The translations under genes and the position numbers were made by a program. The notes beneath the pieces were generated by a model, which searched no databases, was not told the DNA's origin, and saw only the letters and a program-made list of their open reading frames with translations. A DNA stretch of 64,000 nt from contig VWZS01000547.1 in NCBI GenBank assembly GCA_013397075.1, forward strand, positions 1,396,390 through 1,460,389, written 5' to 3'. The DNA comes from Rhabdornis inornatus. Taxonomy: Eukaryota; Chordata; Aves; Passeriformes; Rhabdornithidae. Below, one piece after another: positions 1 to 13,600 of the stretch (positions are counted from its first letter, which is position 1; the number at the start of each line of letters is the position of its first letter).

Positions 1-3000
1 CTAAAACGTATAAATGCCAAAGAGCTCTGATCTTCCTTACAGAGAATTGCCAGAGTCTTTATTGTGAGAGAATTATCTGATTCAAAACCAGAGTTAATTC
101 CCTGAGCAAAATATTTGTCTACTTCAAGATCAGTAACAAAATTTTGATTTCAGGGCATTAAAATCAATCCTTTCAACACAGTGATTCAGTTTAAGAAAAA
201 AACAAACAAACAACTCAGCATCAGCCTTTCTACAGAAATTTCCCAGTGTGGCTCCAGTAAAGGGGGCAGAAGGTTAGGAAGACTTACCCAGAGCTGCTGT
301 GAGCATGGCTGGTGTTGCCACTCCATCACACGGTGCCCTGCCCAAGGCACAGCAGGAGCTGCAGGAGCTGCCTGCTGGACATGCAGCCTGAATGCCAACT
401 GCCTGTGACATTGACTTGTTTCCAGCCTCTTGTAGTGCTGCCGCTATCAGTGTTATATTTGTATAGTAGAATAACATGAAATATTGATTCTGGAGTGCTT
501 ATCAACTGGACCTGCTCAAAATACTCTTCCTACGAAGTTCAGCGCTGTTTCTCATGCAGAACCTGTACATTTGTGCAGGGAGCTCTCTCACAGCACTGAG
601 AGTTCTTTCCTTGAGACATAAGCAATAACTTTTCAAAATCTGGGAACAGTGGGAAAAGACACAAACAGTATTTTCTGAAATTGTATGAACTGCCCTTTAA
701 ACTAATTAAAATAATTTGACAGAATGACTTTAAAAGACAACGTCTCTTCCATTCTGCCTTCAATCATTACTCTGAAATCTGTCCCAGGGCAGGACTATGA
801 CCAGCAAATTTCGAATTGCAAAATGAATTACTAGATATTCTAGGCACGGGGTTTTTTTTCTGTTTTGCATGAGGTATTTTGGGCATTTTCTGTGTGCCAA
901 TATGATAGGAATAAAAGCAGAGGCTGCTGCCCATGGTGTGCCCCTGCAGCCTGCCAGGGGCTGCACACCAGAGGCACCTGCAACAGAGCCACCAGACACA
1001 CCTGGCACAGCCAGTGACAAATGGCAGGGAAAGGATGCCTCCCTCTGCAAACCCAGCTACCTACAGGTAACTTCTGAACATTCCTGTGGGTTTCTGCTGG
1101 CTGCACGATTGATTGGTATCAATTCCAGCTAAACAATCAAAATCAACAGGACTTACTCCACGCCACCAGTCAAAGGCATCTCCTTCCCCTCTGCTTTTAC
1201 ACCAATTTTTAATGTACCCCAGCACTTTTATTCACTATTAAGCTGTTTAAAGCAGCTGGTCCTGCAGTCACTGTCACAGCATTGGTGGTTATGCAGACAA
1301 CAGCAGAGTCCTGAGGGTGGGCTGCTCTCAGCTCTGGACCCCATAATGCCAAAGCAGATCAACTACACAGACGTGGCACTCCTGAAAATTCAAAGCTGAA
1401 CCTGTTCATAGTTCTTTCAGCAGGCCAAAAATTCATTATGTATGTATTCATTATGTCAGTGTACTAATAAAACTGAAAAAATCAACAATTAACTCTCAAA
1501 CTCACCTTCGAAAAGATTAAAAATGCCTCACTAAGAGACTAAATAGGGCTAAATAGAACTTGTGTGCTGCAGGTTTTTGCATTGTAACTATTTCAGTTGT
1601 GTTTTGGCTGAACCCTCAAAACCCTGAAAAGTCACTCAATACCAAAAACTTTTTTTCAAAACTGGCCATTTTTTTTTTCTGAGATTTAATGCAATAATAA
1701 TGCATTTATTTAACATTTTATCTCATAATGTCTCGGAAGGTAGATTATATTAACTTGCTAAGAAGAGCCTCACATCCCAAACTAGATAAAGGCTTGTACT
1801 TCAAAGACCCGCAAAAACCTTTCAGATTCAGCTGGAAGATTCTACCACAGAAGTTTATCGTGAGCTGAAAAATAGACAAAAAATAGCATTCTGCAAAAAC
1901 TGAAAAGTAAATGAGAAAAAACGTTTCATTTTACATATTTAGTTGCTCATGGACTTACACAAATACAAGCAGAATTTGTTTCATTGCAGTGACCATTTCT
2001 CTTTGATAACAAGAAAAAAAATTCAGCTCACATCTATACAACTGCACATAATAATTTACTGGATTATTATAGCTTTAGAGTTTGCTTCCCTAATGAAAAT
2101 AAGCCTGCTACAAACATAGATAATCAGATGTGTGAAGAACCACTGTGACTCTGATTAGCTGTGATCCATGAGTCATCTGCAGAAGCTGGAGTTTAGGCAT
2201 TCTTTCCACCAAAAGACAGCACCAACCTCCCACTGAAACCAGCCCCCTGAAAAGCCCCAAATTTCAACAGAAAGGCCCACGAGGAGGGAAAAACTAGCAC
2301 CATAATAATTGAGCACCACTCAACAGCTTGCTGATCACCAAGCAAGAAAACCTGAATTTCTTCCAAACCTCAGCAGCAAAATGCAAACATTTCCCCCACA
2401 CAAAAAACACAAATAAATCAGTGTTAGTGCAACTGAGAGCAGGCAGCACTGCCCACTCCTCACAGCCCCAAGCAGCCTTGCCCAAGAACACAGTTTAGGA
2501 CACAGATTTTTTTTTCTTGCTTTCAATCCCACTATTTGACTATTCAGTTATCAGAAAATATCCATCTGCCCTTATTTCTCAGACCACTCTACAAATGCAG
2601 CTATGCACAGAGAGCTGCCAGGGTATTACAGGAACTTCTAGCTGGGCTCAGTGCTGTATTTCTCCAGAGCAACAGGATTTGGTTTTTTTAGTAAGAGTAT
2701 ATTGATTATCTGTCAGGCACCATAGACAGATGGACAGTATAAATAGCAAACACTTGTGTGATATCTTAAGATTTAGATTTTAATTCACTTTTGGGTGGGT
2801 TTTTTTTTCCCCTAGCATCACTTTTATAAAATCAGCACCTTAGAGAGATGAGTAATGGCAGTGAATTTGGATTTATAGCTATAATAGTCCTAACACTAAA
2901 GTAAAAGTAGATGCTTTATTTCTTAGATTTTTTTCTTTTAAAATTTTGTTTTTGTATTCAGACTGGCTGGTATTTTGGATTTTGGCTTGCCTAGCAAGCA

Positions 3001-5825
3001 CAACTTTACTTTTACCGAGTAAACTACTGAGTTCCATGAGAGGGGCACGAGTGTAATTATAAAAATAATTATAAAATAACTCAGCTTTGCCAACAGAGCA
3101 TAAATCCAGCAATGTTTTGTGAGGGCTTTGAAAGAGGAAGAAATACACCTATTTCTATTCCTTTTATCCTCTTGCTCCTTTATTTGCAGATGAGGATCCC
3201 AGCACTGCAGAAGCTTCTTCCATGCAGGAACTGATGGGACCAATATTTAACGTGAGTGCCTTGATCTACACGAATCCTCAGCCACCAGTCACAGGCTGTG
3301 ACATTGTGGAGTTCACAAACTTCTCAGCCCTGACACCCATCAGGAGGAGCTGTGAGCCCTGTGAAGACATGAAGAGTGCACTGGCACTGCCCCATCCCTC
3401 TGGCCAGCTGCCAATTCCATCCTAAGCACTTCCATCCAGGCACTGGATCAAACAGTGAGAGGTTTGTTTACAGAGGTTGGTTTTGCCTGCCTGCAAACAA
3501 TCCAACTTGAACAACAGCTTGGCATAGGACTGAGCCCCAGGAATCTGCATCCAGAACCTAACATTTAATATGTGCTACCTCCTCTCATACAGCAGGTGGT
3601 AGAAGTTTCACCATTAACCATCTATTTGTTTTATTTCAGATGGGAAAAGTGCAGCCATTGACAGGTTGGTTTGTTTTTTTTTTAAGCATGACAGCAAATA
3701 TATATTAAATACCTTTAAATGGGTCTGAAACACGGTATTACAGCTTGAAGCTGTCACCTGCAAGCTCCCTTTTCACATTCCATTTTTGCCCTGCTTCCTC
3801 TACAGCCTAAGATGAGCACAGAGAGCTTCCTTCAGTGCTTGGCAATAACAGGCTTCCCCTTCCCCAAGATCAGCACAGGTATCTAGGTCACCATAAGGGG
3901 ATAAACTGCTAATAAAAATAGTTCTCTTTCCCCTTAGGATTTCTCTTTCACTGAATTTCATCTGGGCTATACCCCTGGTTTGGCTTTAGCTACTGTGAGC
4001 TCATTTCCCCCACTTCCATCCCTCCTACAAATACACCATGACCAAAATGACTAACGAAGTGTTTACTAGATGTTAAGCCAAAAAATCAGGTAATTTAAAA
4101 GGCAAAACATGACAAGCAGGGTCAGGAAGGTTAATTGTATTAAAGCTGGTGTCCTGGAGTGGCTCATGGGAACAATGCATGATCTGAAAATCCTCCTGGA
4201 CCTTAGGACATGCAGGGGATGCTCCTGGTGCTGCACCTGTAGCTCCAGGTGCTGCTCCAAACTGGCAGACCAATATCCCTGTGCTGTGATGACTTGAGGA
4301 CACAAACTCTCAAGATCCACACTGGTGAAGACAATATCCAAAAACTAAAGCCATAACATGGATAAAAATCTTAAAAAGCGCCAGCACAAATAAAGATAAA
4401 CTGGCTGACACTGACCACAAGCTTCTATAGGAAATTTGGTCTGTGAGGATGTGTCATTGAACATGTATCTTGATCAGTCCTACAATTAATTTCCAGTGTC
4501 AAAATTATTATCAAAATTGCATGACGACACTATGAAATCTGCTTAGTGCTTCAAAGAAAAAAAGGTTGACCAGAATTAGGAGTGCAAACCAGTCGTGTGG
4601 TATTTCTGAATATACAAATAGTTATTTTTTTTTCAATATGCAAACATTTAAACATTATTGTCCAGTGAATTGCATAAGCACTTGGAAAGTAAAGCACTTT
4701 ACAGATATACTCAGGACATTTGTTGTTCTTGCACATGAACAAAGCAGAAATGGACTAAAACTAATTTGAGTGTTTTTACAACTCCAAGAGAGGGAAAGAG
4801 CAAAATTTAATCTTACTAAAAATATGACAATGGGCGCACTCAAATCTCAGGTTTTTAGGTCAGACAATGCCAAGTATTTTCAAAACCTTAAGAGGTGTTT
4901 CATAAAAAGCCATTTCAGCACAAGAAGTTGGTTAAACTTGAACAGTCAGCTAATGATGCAGCCCAGTCCAACCTTAGCAGCAGTGAATAAACAGATCTCA
5001 GCAGAGCAAAGCAAACCCAGTCAGGAGAGATGAGTGGCAACAAAACAGACCCCAGGACATTCCAGTGAGCAGGGAAACCAGCAATGAACCCACTGAGTGG
5101 AGTGTGTAAGAAATCATTTCTCCACACTCTCGATGCAGTCAAACAGCTTTTGGTTCAAGATTTTCCTCCCCTTCAAATTTCTTGTCCTTTGCCAAACAGT
5201 GAGGAACTGCAATATTTGATACACTCGATATGTTACTGCTATTTTTAAAATGGTTTCGATATTGCTCAAGTCTTCAGCAATACTTTGTAACCTGTCTAAA
5301 TTCAGAAAATAGACAGAGATGATGAGAATGAAAATGTAGCACAGTGCCCTTCAGATCCTCTGCCATTTGCAATCTGAAGTATGTAATTAATGCCAGGGCA
5401 TCTAGGGAACAAAAAATGCAGAATGTGCAGAACCTAAGGTGTGTTATCTTCTCTAACTGTAAGTACAATAAAATATCTGACATTTCATATTGATCCTTGC
5501 CATAATATAAGAACTATTTTAAACAAGAAGTGAAAGCAGCCACCTACATTCATTTAATACTAGAATTAAGCAAATATAAGCCTGCTATCACAGGGAGGCA
5601 CACACTTGGCTCACTGTAGAGGTGTAGTGTTTCTTTAAAATTAATTTATGTTCAGATATGATTGATCTCAAGTCAAGACTAGGATTAACACTCCTTTCAT
5701 GCCTGGTACCATGTTCTGCTCTGCACTGTGACTGACCAGCCAATACAATGTGGAAAATAGGAAAAATCCTAATGCTGCCTCACCTCGAGTTCTGAGTGTG
5801 GTTTGGAGTACCAGCACAGGAAACA
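1..5825. other. Unique AT-rich non-coding sequence
   Basis: I see no recognisable repeat family or gene here. Open frames on both strands are short and overlap one another, as expected by chance. A moderately GC-rich, CpG-poor patch lies at about 900-1,040. One splice-bounded open segment at 3,190-3,251 is listed separately. On the minus strand, strong donor-like motifs occur near 283 (GTAAGT), 1,151 (GTAAGT) and 1,501 (GTGAGT), but the upstream acceptors are weak or the open frames very short, so I do not call exons there. Confidence 0.6.
3190..3251 (+). CDS. Possible coding exon, unidentified gene
   Basis: This 62-base segment follows a pyrimidine-rich acceptor (ctcctttatttgcag) and precedes a good donor (AAC then GTGAGT). 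It is open in one frame only: two bases, then 20 codons reading EDPSTAEASSMQELMGPIFN. The exon would start in phase 1 and end in phase 0. The residue mix looks protein-like, but I recognise no family, and 20 open codons are not significant alone. It could equally be an exon of a non-coding RNA or a coincidence. Confidence 0.2.
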
Positions 5826-6265
5826 CATGAAGCCATTAGAGAGCAACCAGAGGAGGCTGCCAGGATGGGGAAGGGACTGGAGAGGCAGTCAGGAGGAGCA
5901 GCTGGGAGCACTCGGTCTGTTCAGCCTGGAGGAGCCTGAGATGGGACCTCATTGTGCCCTCAACATCCTCACGAGGGGCAGGGAAGGGGCAGCTCCAGTC
6001 TCTGCTCTCTGTGACAGGAACAGGACCAGGGAACAGCAGGAGCTGTGCCAGGGCAGCGTCAGGCTGGATTTTGGGAAACGTTCTTCCCCCAGAGGGTGCT
6101 GGGCACTGCCCAGGCTCCCCAGGGAATGGGCACAGCCCCAAGGCTGCCAGAGCTCCAGGAGTGTTTGGACAATGTTCAGGGATGCACAGGGTGGGGTTGT
6201 TGGGGAGTTTGTTCAGGGACAGGGGATGACCCTGTGGATCCCTGCCAGCTCAGGACATTCTGATT
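5826..6265 (+). mobile_element. CR1 LINE, 5'-truncated 3' end
   Basis: The segment follows the avian CR1 3' region: a ctgttcagcctggag block, a cctcattgtgccctc block, the cccagaggg block followed by gggcactgcccaggctcccc, and a final attctgattc resembling the CR1 terminal repeat. It lacks the upstream reverse transcriptase region, so it is a typical 5'-truncated, dead insertion in sense orientation. It is GC-rich with few stops, which explains a 281-codon open frame (5,803-6,648) that should not be read as a gene. The family was recognised from memory; the subfamily is not assigned. Confidence 0.85.
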
Positions 6266-6610
6266 CACAGGGCAGAACCTGTGGCTTGTCCAAGCACAGC
6301 AGCACCCGTGGCTGCAGTGCCACCCCAGCTGTGCCAGACCCTGAGCCAAAGGTGGCCTGGGGCTGCTGTGACTGCTCAGTGCAGCCCTGGCTGCTGCTGG
6401 ACCCATCACAGACAGACAGACAGACAGACAGGGGAACAGCTCTGGCAAACAGCCCTGTCTGCTGCAGCTGGAGCTCCCTCACAGCTGTGGCCCTGGCAGG
6501 GACACCAGGGCTGGTGGCCACCAGCAGCCCAGACAGGGACTGGCCAGGGCCGGACTGTCTGGTGGGAGTAGGGAAAGATGAGATACAAACCACACACCCA
6601 GCAGCAAGCA
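6266..6610. other. GC-rich, CpG-poor patch after CR1
   Basis: This roughly 340-base stretch, rich in CTG and CAG words, follows the CR1 3' end directly and is far more GC-rich than its surroundings, yet has very few CpG dinucleotides. It contains the (GACA)n microsatellite. It may be part of an older insertion into which the CR1 landed, but I recognise no family. Confidence 0.4.
6409..6431 (+). repeat. (CAGA)n tetranucleotide microsatellite
   Basis: A perfect run of about five and a half CAGA units. It lies inside a GC-rich patch just downstream of the CR1 fragment and is short enough that polymorphism is possible but not certain. Confidence 0.9.
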
Positions 6611-7516
6611 AAGAGGAACCTGCACTGGGTTTGGCACCATGCTGGTAAAACATCCCCCACCCAGGCAAGTCCATGGCAATAAACCTACTGAGAAGAAGAG
6701 AAAAACGCTAGGCTGGAAAAAAGCCTTTCTTCTCGAAGATACAGCTGTGAGGACTGCCATCCCAGCAATTCAGAGCACACAAAGAAATGATGGTCCTCAG
6801 GGAGCTTTTGGTACACAAGCAAACACTCCAAGCACAGTTAAAAAGTTCTCTAGAGCAGCACGTGCACCTCAGTAAGTGGAGCATTGAGGAAACAATCATT
6901 CCCATCAGCTGGCACTGCAGCAGGCACTTCCCCACACTGAAACAGGGTGAGCAATGCATCACCCTGCTATTTGTGGCCTACCACTCCATTACTGCTTCTC
7001 TATAAAATTACATTGCTGATAAAATTTTATGTGTCAAACATTTTTGTGATTACAGACCAAAAGTCAAAATTTGCATTTAAATAGATGTATTAAAAACTCA
7101 GCAGCACAGGTAGAAGAGGGAAACGCTGTTTTAAGGAAATTTAAATAGGGAGCATGAGCACAGAAGGGATTTTTCTTCTTAAATGATTTGAACAATTTTG
7201 GTTTTATTACTGTTCTTGGGTCCAATTCAAAGTCAAGATTGGAACCATAGTATCCTGTACCCCTGGATTCATCTCAGGCTGTGCTCGAGAAAATAAGTCT
7301 CTTTTCATCTGTCCATTGGGAACGACCCCATTTGTTGTAAATAAAGAATTTTTTTGTTCACAGTCCAAGCCCACACTTTTCACCAGCTCACAGCCCAAGC
7401 CATATTATCCTCCCTTGCTCTCAAGTTCTTCACTCCATTTTCTTTGCATCAGCCACCACAGGCTCAGCTGCAGCCACTGCATTTCTGCCCAGACAGCACG
7501 GCCACTTCTGAGAGGG
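6611..7516. other. Unique non-coding sequence
   Basis: Between the GC-rich patch and the SINE I see no gene, repeat family or clear signal. Open frames are below 90 codons and overlap on both strands. Confidence 0.5.
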
Positions 7517-7650
7517 ATCTCACAGATATTCTAAACTGGAAGGGACCACAGGGATTTCTGAGTCCAGCTCTTCAGTGCATCGCCCATTTACAGCTCAAAC
7601 CCATGACCTTGGTGATATTAGTACCATGGTCTCACAGCTGAGCTGGTGAA
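7517..7650 (-). mobile_element. tRNA-Ile-derived SINE with CR1-like tail (TguSINE1-like)
   Basis: On the minus strand the element opens with a degenerate tRNA-Ile body: an A-box relic (agctcagctgtgag), the anticodon-arm block (tggtactaatatcaccaagg, AAT anticodon) and a B-box relic (gggtttgagct). It then passes into a CR1-like 3' tail (ggactcagaaatccctgtgg, then cccttccagtttagaat). A tRNA-Ile head with a CR1 tail is the known structure of the passerine SINE TguSINE1, mobilised by CR1 machinery. The copy is well diverged, so the internal promoter is probably dead. It is the strongest single pointer to a songbird genome. Family identification is from memory. Confidence 0.75.
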
Positions 7651-10600
7651 TTTTCAGTGTGCAAGCTAAAAGTTCACAAGAAATTCTCCCATACAAATGC
7701 CTGACATTAACTACCCCCTTGGACTTAAACATATTTTATTGTGCCCCTTTTTATTCTATAAAGGATTTCTGATGTTACGGGAATCATTTTTCTGCCCTCT
7801 CCCCAGTATCTTTTCTTTCTTCACATTACACACTTTTTATTTTCTGTGTGTTGTCAAGATTTACCTTTAACCCTTGCCTCAAAACATGATTTTGTACTTT
7901 CAAAGGACACCTAAATCTTGGCAATAGAATGCCTGTGCCCTTTATAGTCCAGCTGGGATCACCAACACATGTTCTCAACATAAAAGTCATATAAATCAAT
8001 GCTCTGCGGTGCTTTTTCCCCCCTTTTTTGACAGGCTTTCCAACATGATAATGACACAACATGAATTCCATTATTGTTAATGGAAGGAGTTACATTTAAC
8101 TGTTGTCAGTTTTAGCTCTGTCATGAGTCTATGTCTTCCTAAACATGCTGGTTTAGGAAGAAACTGCTACAGAATCAAATCAGCTCTTGGAAACACAGAT
8201 GTAAGCACAGCACAAAAACATCATAACTAAATTACCATTTTAGGTGTGTGTTTGCTGTCTTCTTCAGACATTCTGTTCTTTCCTACAGAATCATTTCTTT
8301 AACACAGCAAAAATCTGTCTGGGAACAGAAATTTCAAGTATAAACAGAGATTAATCATGAGAGAATTTCCTAAAAAATTAATAGCAAAAAAATTTCTTCT
8401 TCCCAGGCAATTCCTAAATTTCTTCAAGGAACCTTTTTCAGGGAATTTAGAAATACAGTCAGAAGCATAAAGAACATCACACAAGTAAGTGTACTTTCCT
8501 ATGTTGACTCACTCTGGCCTTGCAGACAATAACTGTTACTGGCAGCAAAGTTTTCTCATTCTCCCTCCACAGCATAGAGCTGTTAGCAGAGCATTCCCAG
8601 GGGCCTGAGGTAAAATCTGTGTCTGAGATATTGGGAACATCAGTGCTGCTCAGGACATCATGGCAGTGCTTCCCTGCCAGTGGTGGCTTGCACACAACCA
8701 ACAGAAAACCCAGAAGTGGAGGATTAAATTCTCTATAGCAACATTTCTTCCAGCTGCCTGTCACAGTCAGTATATTCCTCATTTTCATTAAGCATGTTTC
8801 AGGAAAACCTCTGCCTGCATTTCTATGTAATGCATATTTTTATAAAATATAGTGAGGTATTTCAATTATATTTTTACAACATAGCACTCAGGGTGTCTGC
8901 AGGGTGATTTTTTAGCTGACAGATGTTACCTGACACTCAGAGATTGCTGCCTGCTCTCTTTTTCTTGCAGCCACCAAGCAGCAGCAGTGGGATGTGAGTG
9001 GCAGGTGTTAAACCCCAGCTCAGGTGGAGCCCAGTCCCAGCAGGGCTGGTGTCCAGGACAGCCCAGCCTGGTGGGACCAACCCCAGCAGCAGAGACAGAG
9101 GGGCTGGTGAGGCTGCACAAACATCCATGTCCTCCTCACTGTGCTCCCTCACTATTTCCCCTTCCTAAATTGATTTCATAATGTATTAAATCTTCACAAC
9201 TGTTTCCTATCCCCTTTGCTCCATTTTTCATGGGGTTTGCTTGCTTTTTTTTTTCACCAGCTGTTGCACACACAGCACTGCTTTCATTAAATTGTCCATT
9301 AAAAACCTCATTTTGTAGGATTTCTCCACAAAGGTATCTAAATATCTGACTTTTCTCAATGTTAATGGGATTGAGACACTACAATAAAATCATGGATCTC
9401 AGCTATAATATTAATATATATAAATGAAAACTTGGGTTTTTATTTTACCCTCACAGGATATATGATTTAGAAGTCATTTAGAGTTTGGGAGTTTATAATG
9501 GACATACATTTACAAAGTCCACTGAAAATTTAATATCTTTTCAGTGAGCCTCACAAAGATTTTTTGAAGTTTCCTTTTTCTTGACGATCTAAAATACCCT
9601 TTTCTACTTTGTTTTAATACTATTTCCAAAAGCAATTGATTTAGTGTGTGGCTATATCTTTGTCTGAATATACATTAATAAAATGTAACTATTCTTATTC
9701 AAGAAACCAGACAGAAAGAAGCTGTTCATTTGTATCATCCATCTATTGCCTTCCCATTCTCATGTGGCATTCTTTACTTATTCCCTTGTCTATTCTGAAT
9801 AAATAATAAATATAAAAATATTTAGGGACACATGGGGTTTGGACTGTGCTACCATCTACACATTGGCATGGGGCATTGAAAAAGTCAACACTTGATCTCT
9901 GTACCTTATATTTTTTGTGCACACAGGAACAAATTGCAGTTATTGGGTTGTGACCCACAGCAGCTTCCCTGTGGGTGTGGTCTCAGAACATCTCAGCTGC
10001 CACCTCGTGCCACTGGACATTCCCCACCCAGCCAGGACAGTCTGAGTGCACTGAGAGACTCTGTCCCACTGCAGTTTGGACTGGAAAATCCAAATCTGGC
10101 CCTGGAAATCTGGTATTACCAATCTTCCCAAAGAATTCTGTTGGCTGAGGCAGAGTTTCCTGGCCCAGATGTACCCCAGAGCCTCAGAGCCCTCCCTGTG
10201 CTCTGGTGGAAAAACCTTTCCCTCCTGTCCCCACTGACCTCACTGTACCATGGGTTGTTAACACACAACTCCTCTCCCAGATTGTCTTTTTGGAAAGAGA
10301 CTTAATTTAATATAAAATGCACATTTTGTTTGTTCTGCCCTGTTTAATGTATTTTCTAGGCAGGCCATTTGAAGGCAGCTCACCCTGAGCCCATCCCCAA
10401 GGGCAGCTCAGGGGTGTCACACCTGCTGAAGGCTCCTGTATCCCACCCATCCCCTCCTGAGCCTGTGACTGACATTGGGCAACAGGAGACAACAGGGGAA
10501 CAAGGAGTGGTGGCTGAAATCCCTCCAACCAGAGGGACAGAGCCAGGACAATGCAAAATTCTCGTCCCTCCTGCTGAAAGGTACGGGAAGAACCTGTACT

Positions 10601-13600
10601 GACATCCATGGAGAACCAAAGGGGTCAGGACCACCTTTAGCAATGACGGCAAGAACATAACAACCTCAGCATCTCCTTAGTGCAGAGCTTGCTTCCTTCC
10701 CTCTGTAAACACCAGCAAAAAGTGTTCAACAAATAATGGCAACCCAGATCCGTCCAGAGCAGACCAAGGTTCAGACCTGGAGTGTTTCACTGTCCTGGAA
10801 TATGCACTGTCCTGGAAAAATTCTCTTTCACAGAGCATCTGCAGATTGATCTGGCCTACAAAAATCCTGTGCGGGTGCCTTGAACAAATAATGAGGTTTT
10901 CCCTGGCATCAAAGCCCCTGAACTCTGAAAAGTTTTTCCTCCTCCTTCCCTCCCAGCTCTCCTGATGTCCCCTCCTCTGGAGAGCAGGGCATTAGTATTC
11001 ACTAACTGTGTCTTTGGCAAGGTTTAATCTCCTAGCAATTACCAATAGCACAGTTTGATTAAATGTACAGTATGATAAATATTGCAGAGGTGTCACAGGT
11101 GTTTGTGGCTCGGTTTTAATCCAGGCACACCCAACAGGAGAGGGGACACCCTGGTGCCTCCTGCCTGTGTCCCTGCAAGGGCAGCTCCAGAGCCAGCACC
11201 AGGGACACACAGACACAGGGACAGACAGACTGCTCTGGGACATGCTCTGGGACTGCTGCCACGGACTCAGAGCCACCAGGGCTCGTCCTGGCACCTGCCA
11301 GAGCTTCTGATCAAACTGAGGGTGCTTTAGCACAGGTTATAATCCTAAATTCCCACTGGTGTTAAATGCAAGCCCTACTCAAGCACTAAAAGAATTAAAG
11401 AACATGTGCAATCTGGATAGAGAACAGACTGCCTGTTATGTCTGCACGTAGTTTTGTTAGAGCTGTGAATGCTAGGGCTCAAGGAGGAACATTAGGCTCT
11501 AGTCACCGTCCTGATGGGGAAAAACTGCTGCAGAGCAGTGCTGGAAATGCAAGAGAGAACAGGGAGATCAGAACTCCACAGAAATACACTGCTGCCTCTC
11601 ACTTGTGAGAAAATCTGATTCCAAGTGGTTCACATCCCAGGACACACTGCAGTATTTACAGTCAGTTTTAATTATCCATTTCATAATTGGGTTTGTTTCA
11701 GCAGGTGCTTTAAATCTGGGGATGCCTAAGTCATAATTTGTCCCACCTCAAACTTTTACCATCACATAAAATTACAATAAAAAGGCACAGGTCCTCCTTG
11801 TAGCTGGTGTAAAAGGTGTGACACTCCAAGAGAAATCTTTGCCAACACAAACTAATTTTCCAGGGCCCAAAGTGGACAATTGAGCTATTGCATGCATATT
11901 CTGAAGTAAGAGCAGGCAGCACACTCCTGAGATGTTCCTGAGCATGCCACCTCTACCAATCCCTGTGCAAACAAGGATTTTCTGTGCTGGCCACAAGGGC
12001 TCCTCCCTGCTGGGTGACCTAACAGCTCAGACACCAATTTCCCCAGCAATGAGAGCACAGAAACTACATTCCTCTGCTCTTTGTTTGAATTCACTACTTC
12101 TGGTGACCAGGAGTAGCATTCAGCATGACAAATAATTTAATGAACTACTAATTCAGAGTTGACCTTCACCGAAAGTACTGTTTAATTACCCAGTGTTTCT
12201 GAAGTCAGGCAGAAGAATGTTAAACCATTTCTGAACAGGTGCAGGAGGCACACGTTCATTTTAATAGCAAAGGTCATTACACAGGTATTTCTGCACTTTT
12301 TCCTGGCATCTCTCCTGTCAGAGGATTACTTAGTTATGTTTAGGAAGACGAGGAAAAAAATATTTCATGTTCTTTCAGCTCAGCAAAGTCTTGTCTCCTA
12401 TCTCTTTTTTCCCTTTTTATTTTTAAAGACCTAATGATGAAAGAGGAAATACATTATCTTGCAAACTGAAGTGGTAAGATTAGATTAGTGCCTACATAGC
12501 TAAGAAATACTTGTAATATGTGTTTTCGTACTAATGGTAAAAAAACTTCAAAGCAGAATAAAGACATATTTTCATATAAACCTGAAAAAAACCCCACAAC
12601 AAAAACACTCCACTCACTGAGGAGGAAAAAGCACTCAGCAAATTAACCCATGCTTGACAATCAGCACTGTAAAAATTCTTTGTTTGAAAGCAAGATCAAT
12701 TTCTTTTTCAGTCTGTGGACATGAGATATGAACCAATAACTTTGCAGAGAAATAAAGATTTCTTGGCCTGTCTAGCTTTATCTTATCAGACTCCAGAAGT
12801 GGGCTTCATGTTAGAGACTACTTTTTAAAAAAAATCTTATTGCCTGAGGAAGTGTGAAAACAGCCTCAAGAAAAAGTCAGCTCTAACAATATCGAGCTTA
12901 TTCTCTCCCTCTCCTTTTGTTTCATCCTTCAGGCTTTGATGCCTTTCTCACAAGGAGTATTAAAAGTTGCCAACCCCAGTGAGAACATGAAGAATGTACC
13001 AGAAACCACTCCTTACCACCATGTTTTCCTAAGGTACAAAATTACATCTCTCCCTTCAAATGTCACTTCAGTTGTATAGAAGGCAGGCAATGGGAGGTGG
13101 GGATCACATTTTCAAGCTTAATACAAGTGCTGCAACTGTAAAATTCATTTTCTGATTTAAAAAAATGTATTAGGGGATTTATTCTCAAGGCCAGTGAGGT
13201 TGGTAGCTGCAGTGGATGGGTTTGTTAGGGTGTGGTGGAGTTGGCTTTGATAATTTTGTTTTTTAAGGTTTTTTAAAACCAGAAAACTAGGAAGTGCCAA
13301 CACTTTATGGAGCATCCCTTAAGAACAGACTGAGCACCCCTATAATCACTGCTCCAAGAATAAATAAAATCAAAAGGGTTTTTCCCTCTTCTTCTGTCCA
13401 AAATAGCACACACCAACTTTTATTACCTGCAGCCTACATTCAGAGCAGTAGTTATCCAGGGAATGCTAAAATAGCTCATCTGTCCCTTAGCTTTACACAC
13501 TGGAGTCTGGTTCCACAAGTCAACATCCCATCCTCAGTGACAGAACAGTGCTTCATTAAGAGTAATGTGCTATATTTTTACACAGGGAAAAAAGAAAAAA

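Noticed and set aside
274..477. Minus-strand exon ending at a GTAAGT donor near 283
   Set aside because: The donor is good, but no pyrimidine-rich acceptor precedes it and the translated part is Ala/Cys/Ser-rich from a GC-rich patch.
5781..5850. Minus-strand exon ending at the GTGAGG donor near 5,780
   Set aside because: The open stretch runs straight into the CR1 insertion boundary and no separate acceptor is clear.
5803..6648. 281-codon plus-strand open frame
   Set aside because: It overlays a CR1 3' end and a GC-rich patch where stops are rare; the composition is repeat-like and competing frames exist on both strands.
7583..7648. Functional tRNA-Ile gene on the minus strand
   Set aside because: Box A, box B and the acceptor stem are degenerate and the sequence continues into a CR1-like tail, so it is a SINE head.
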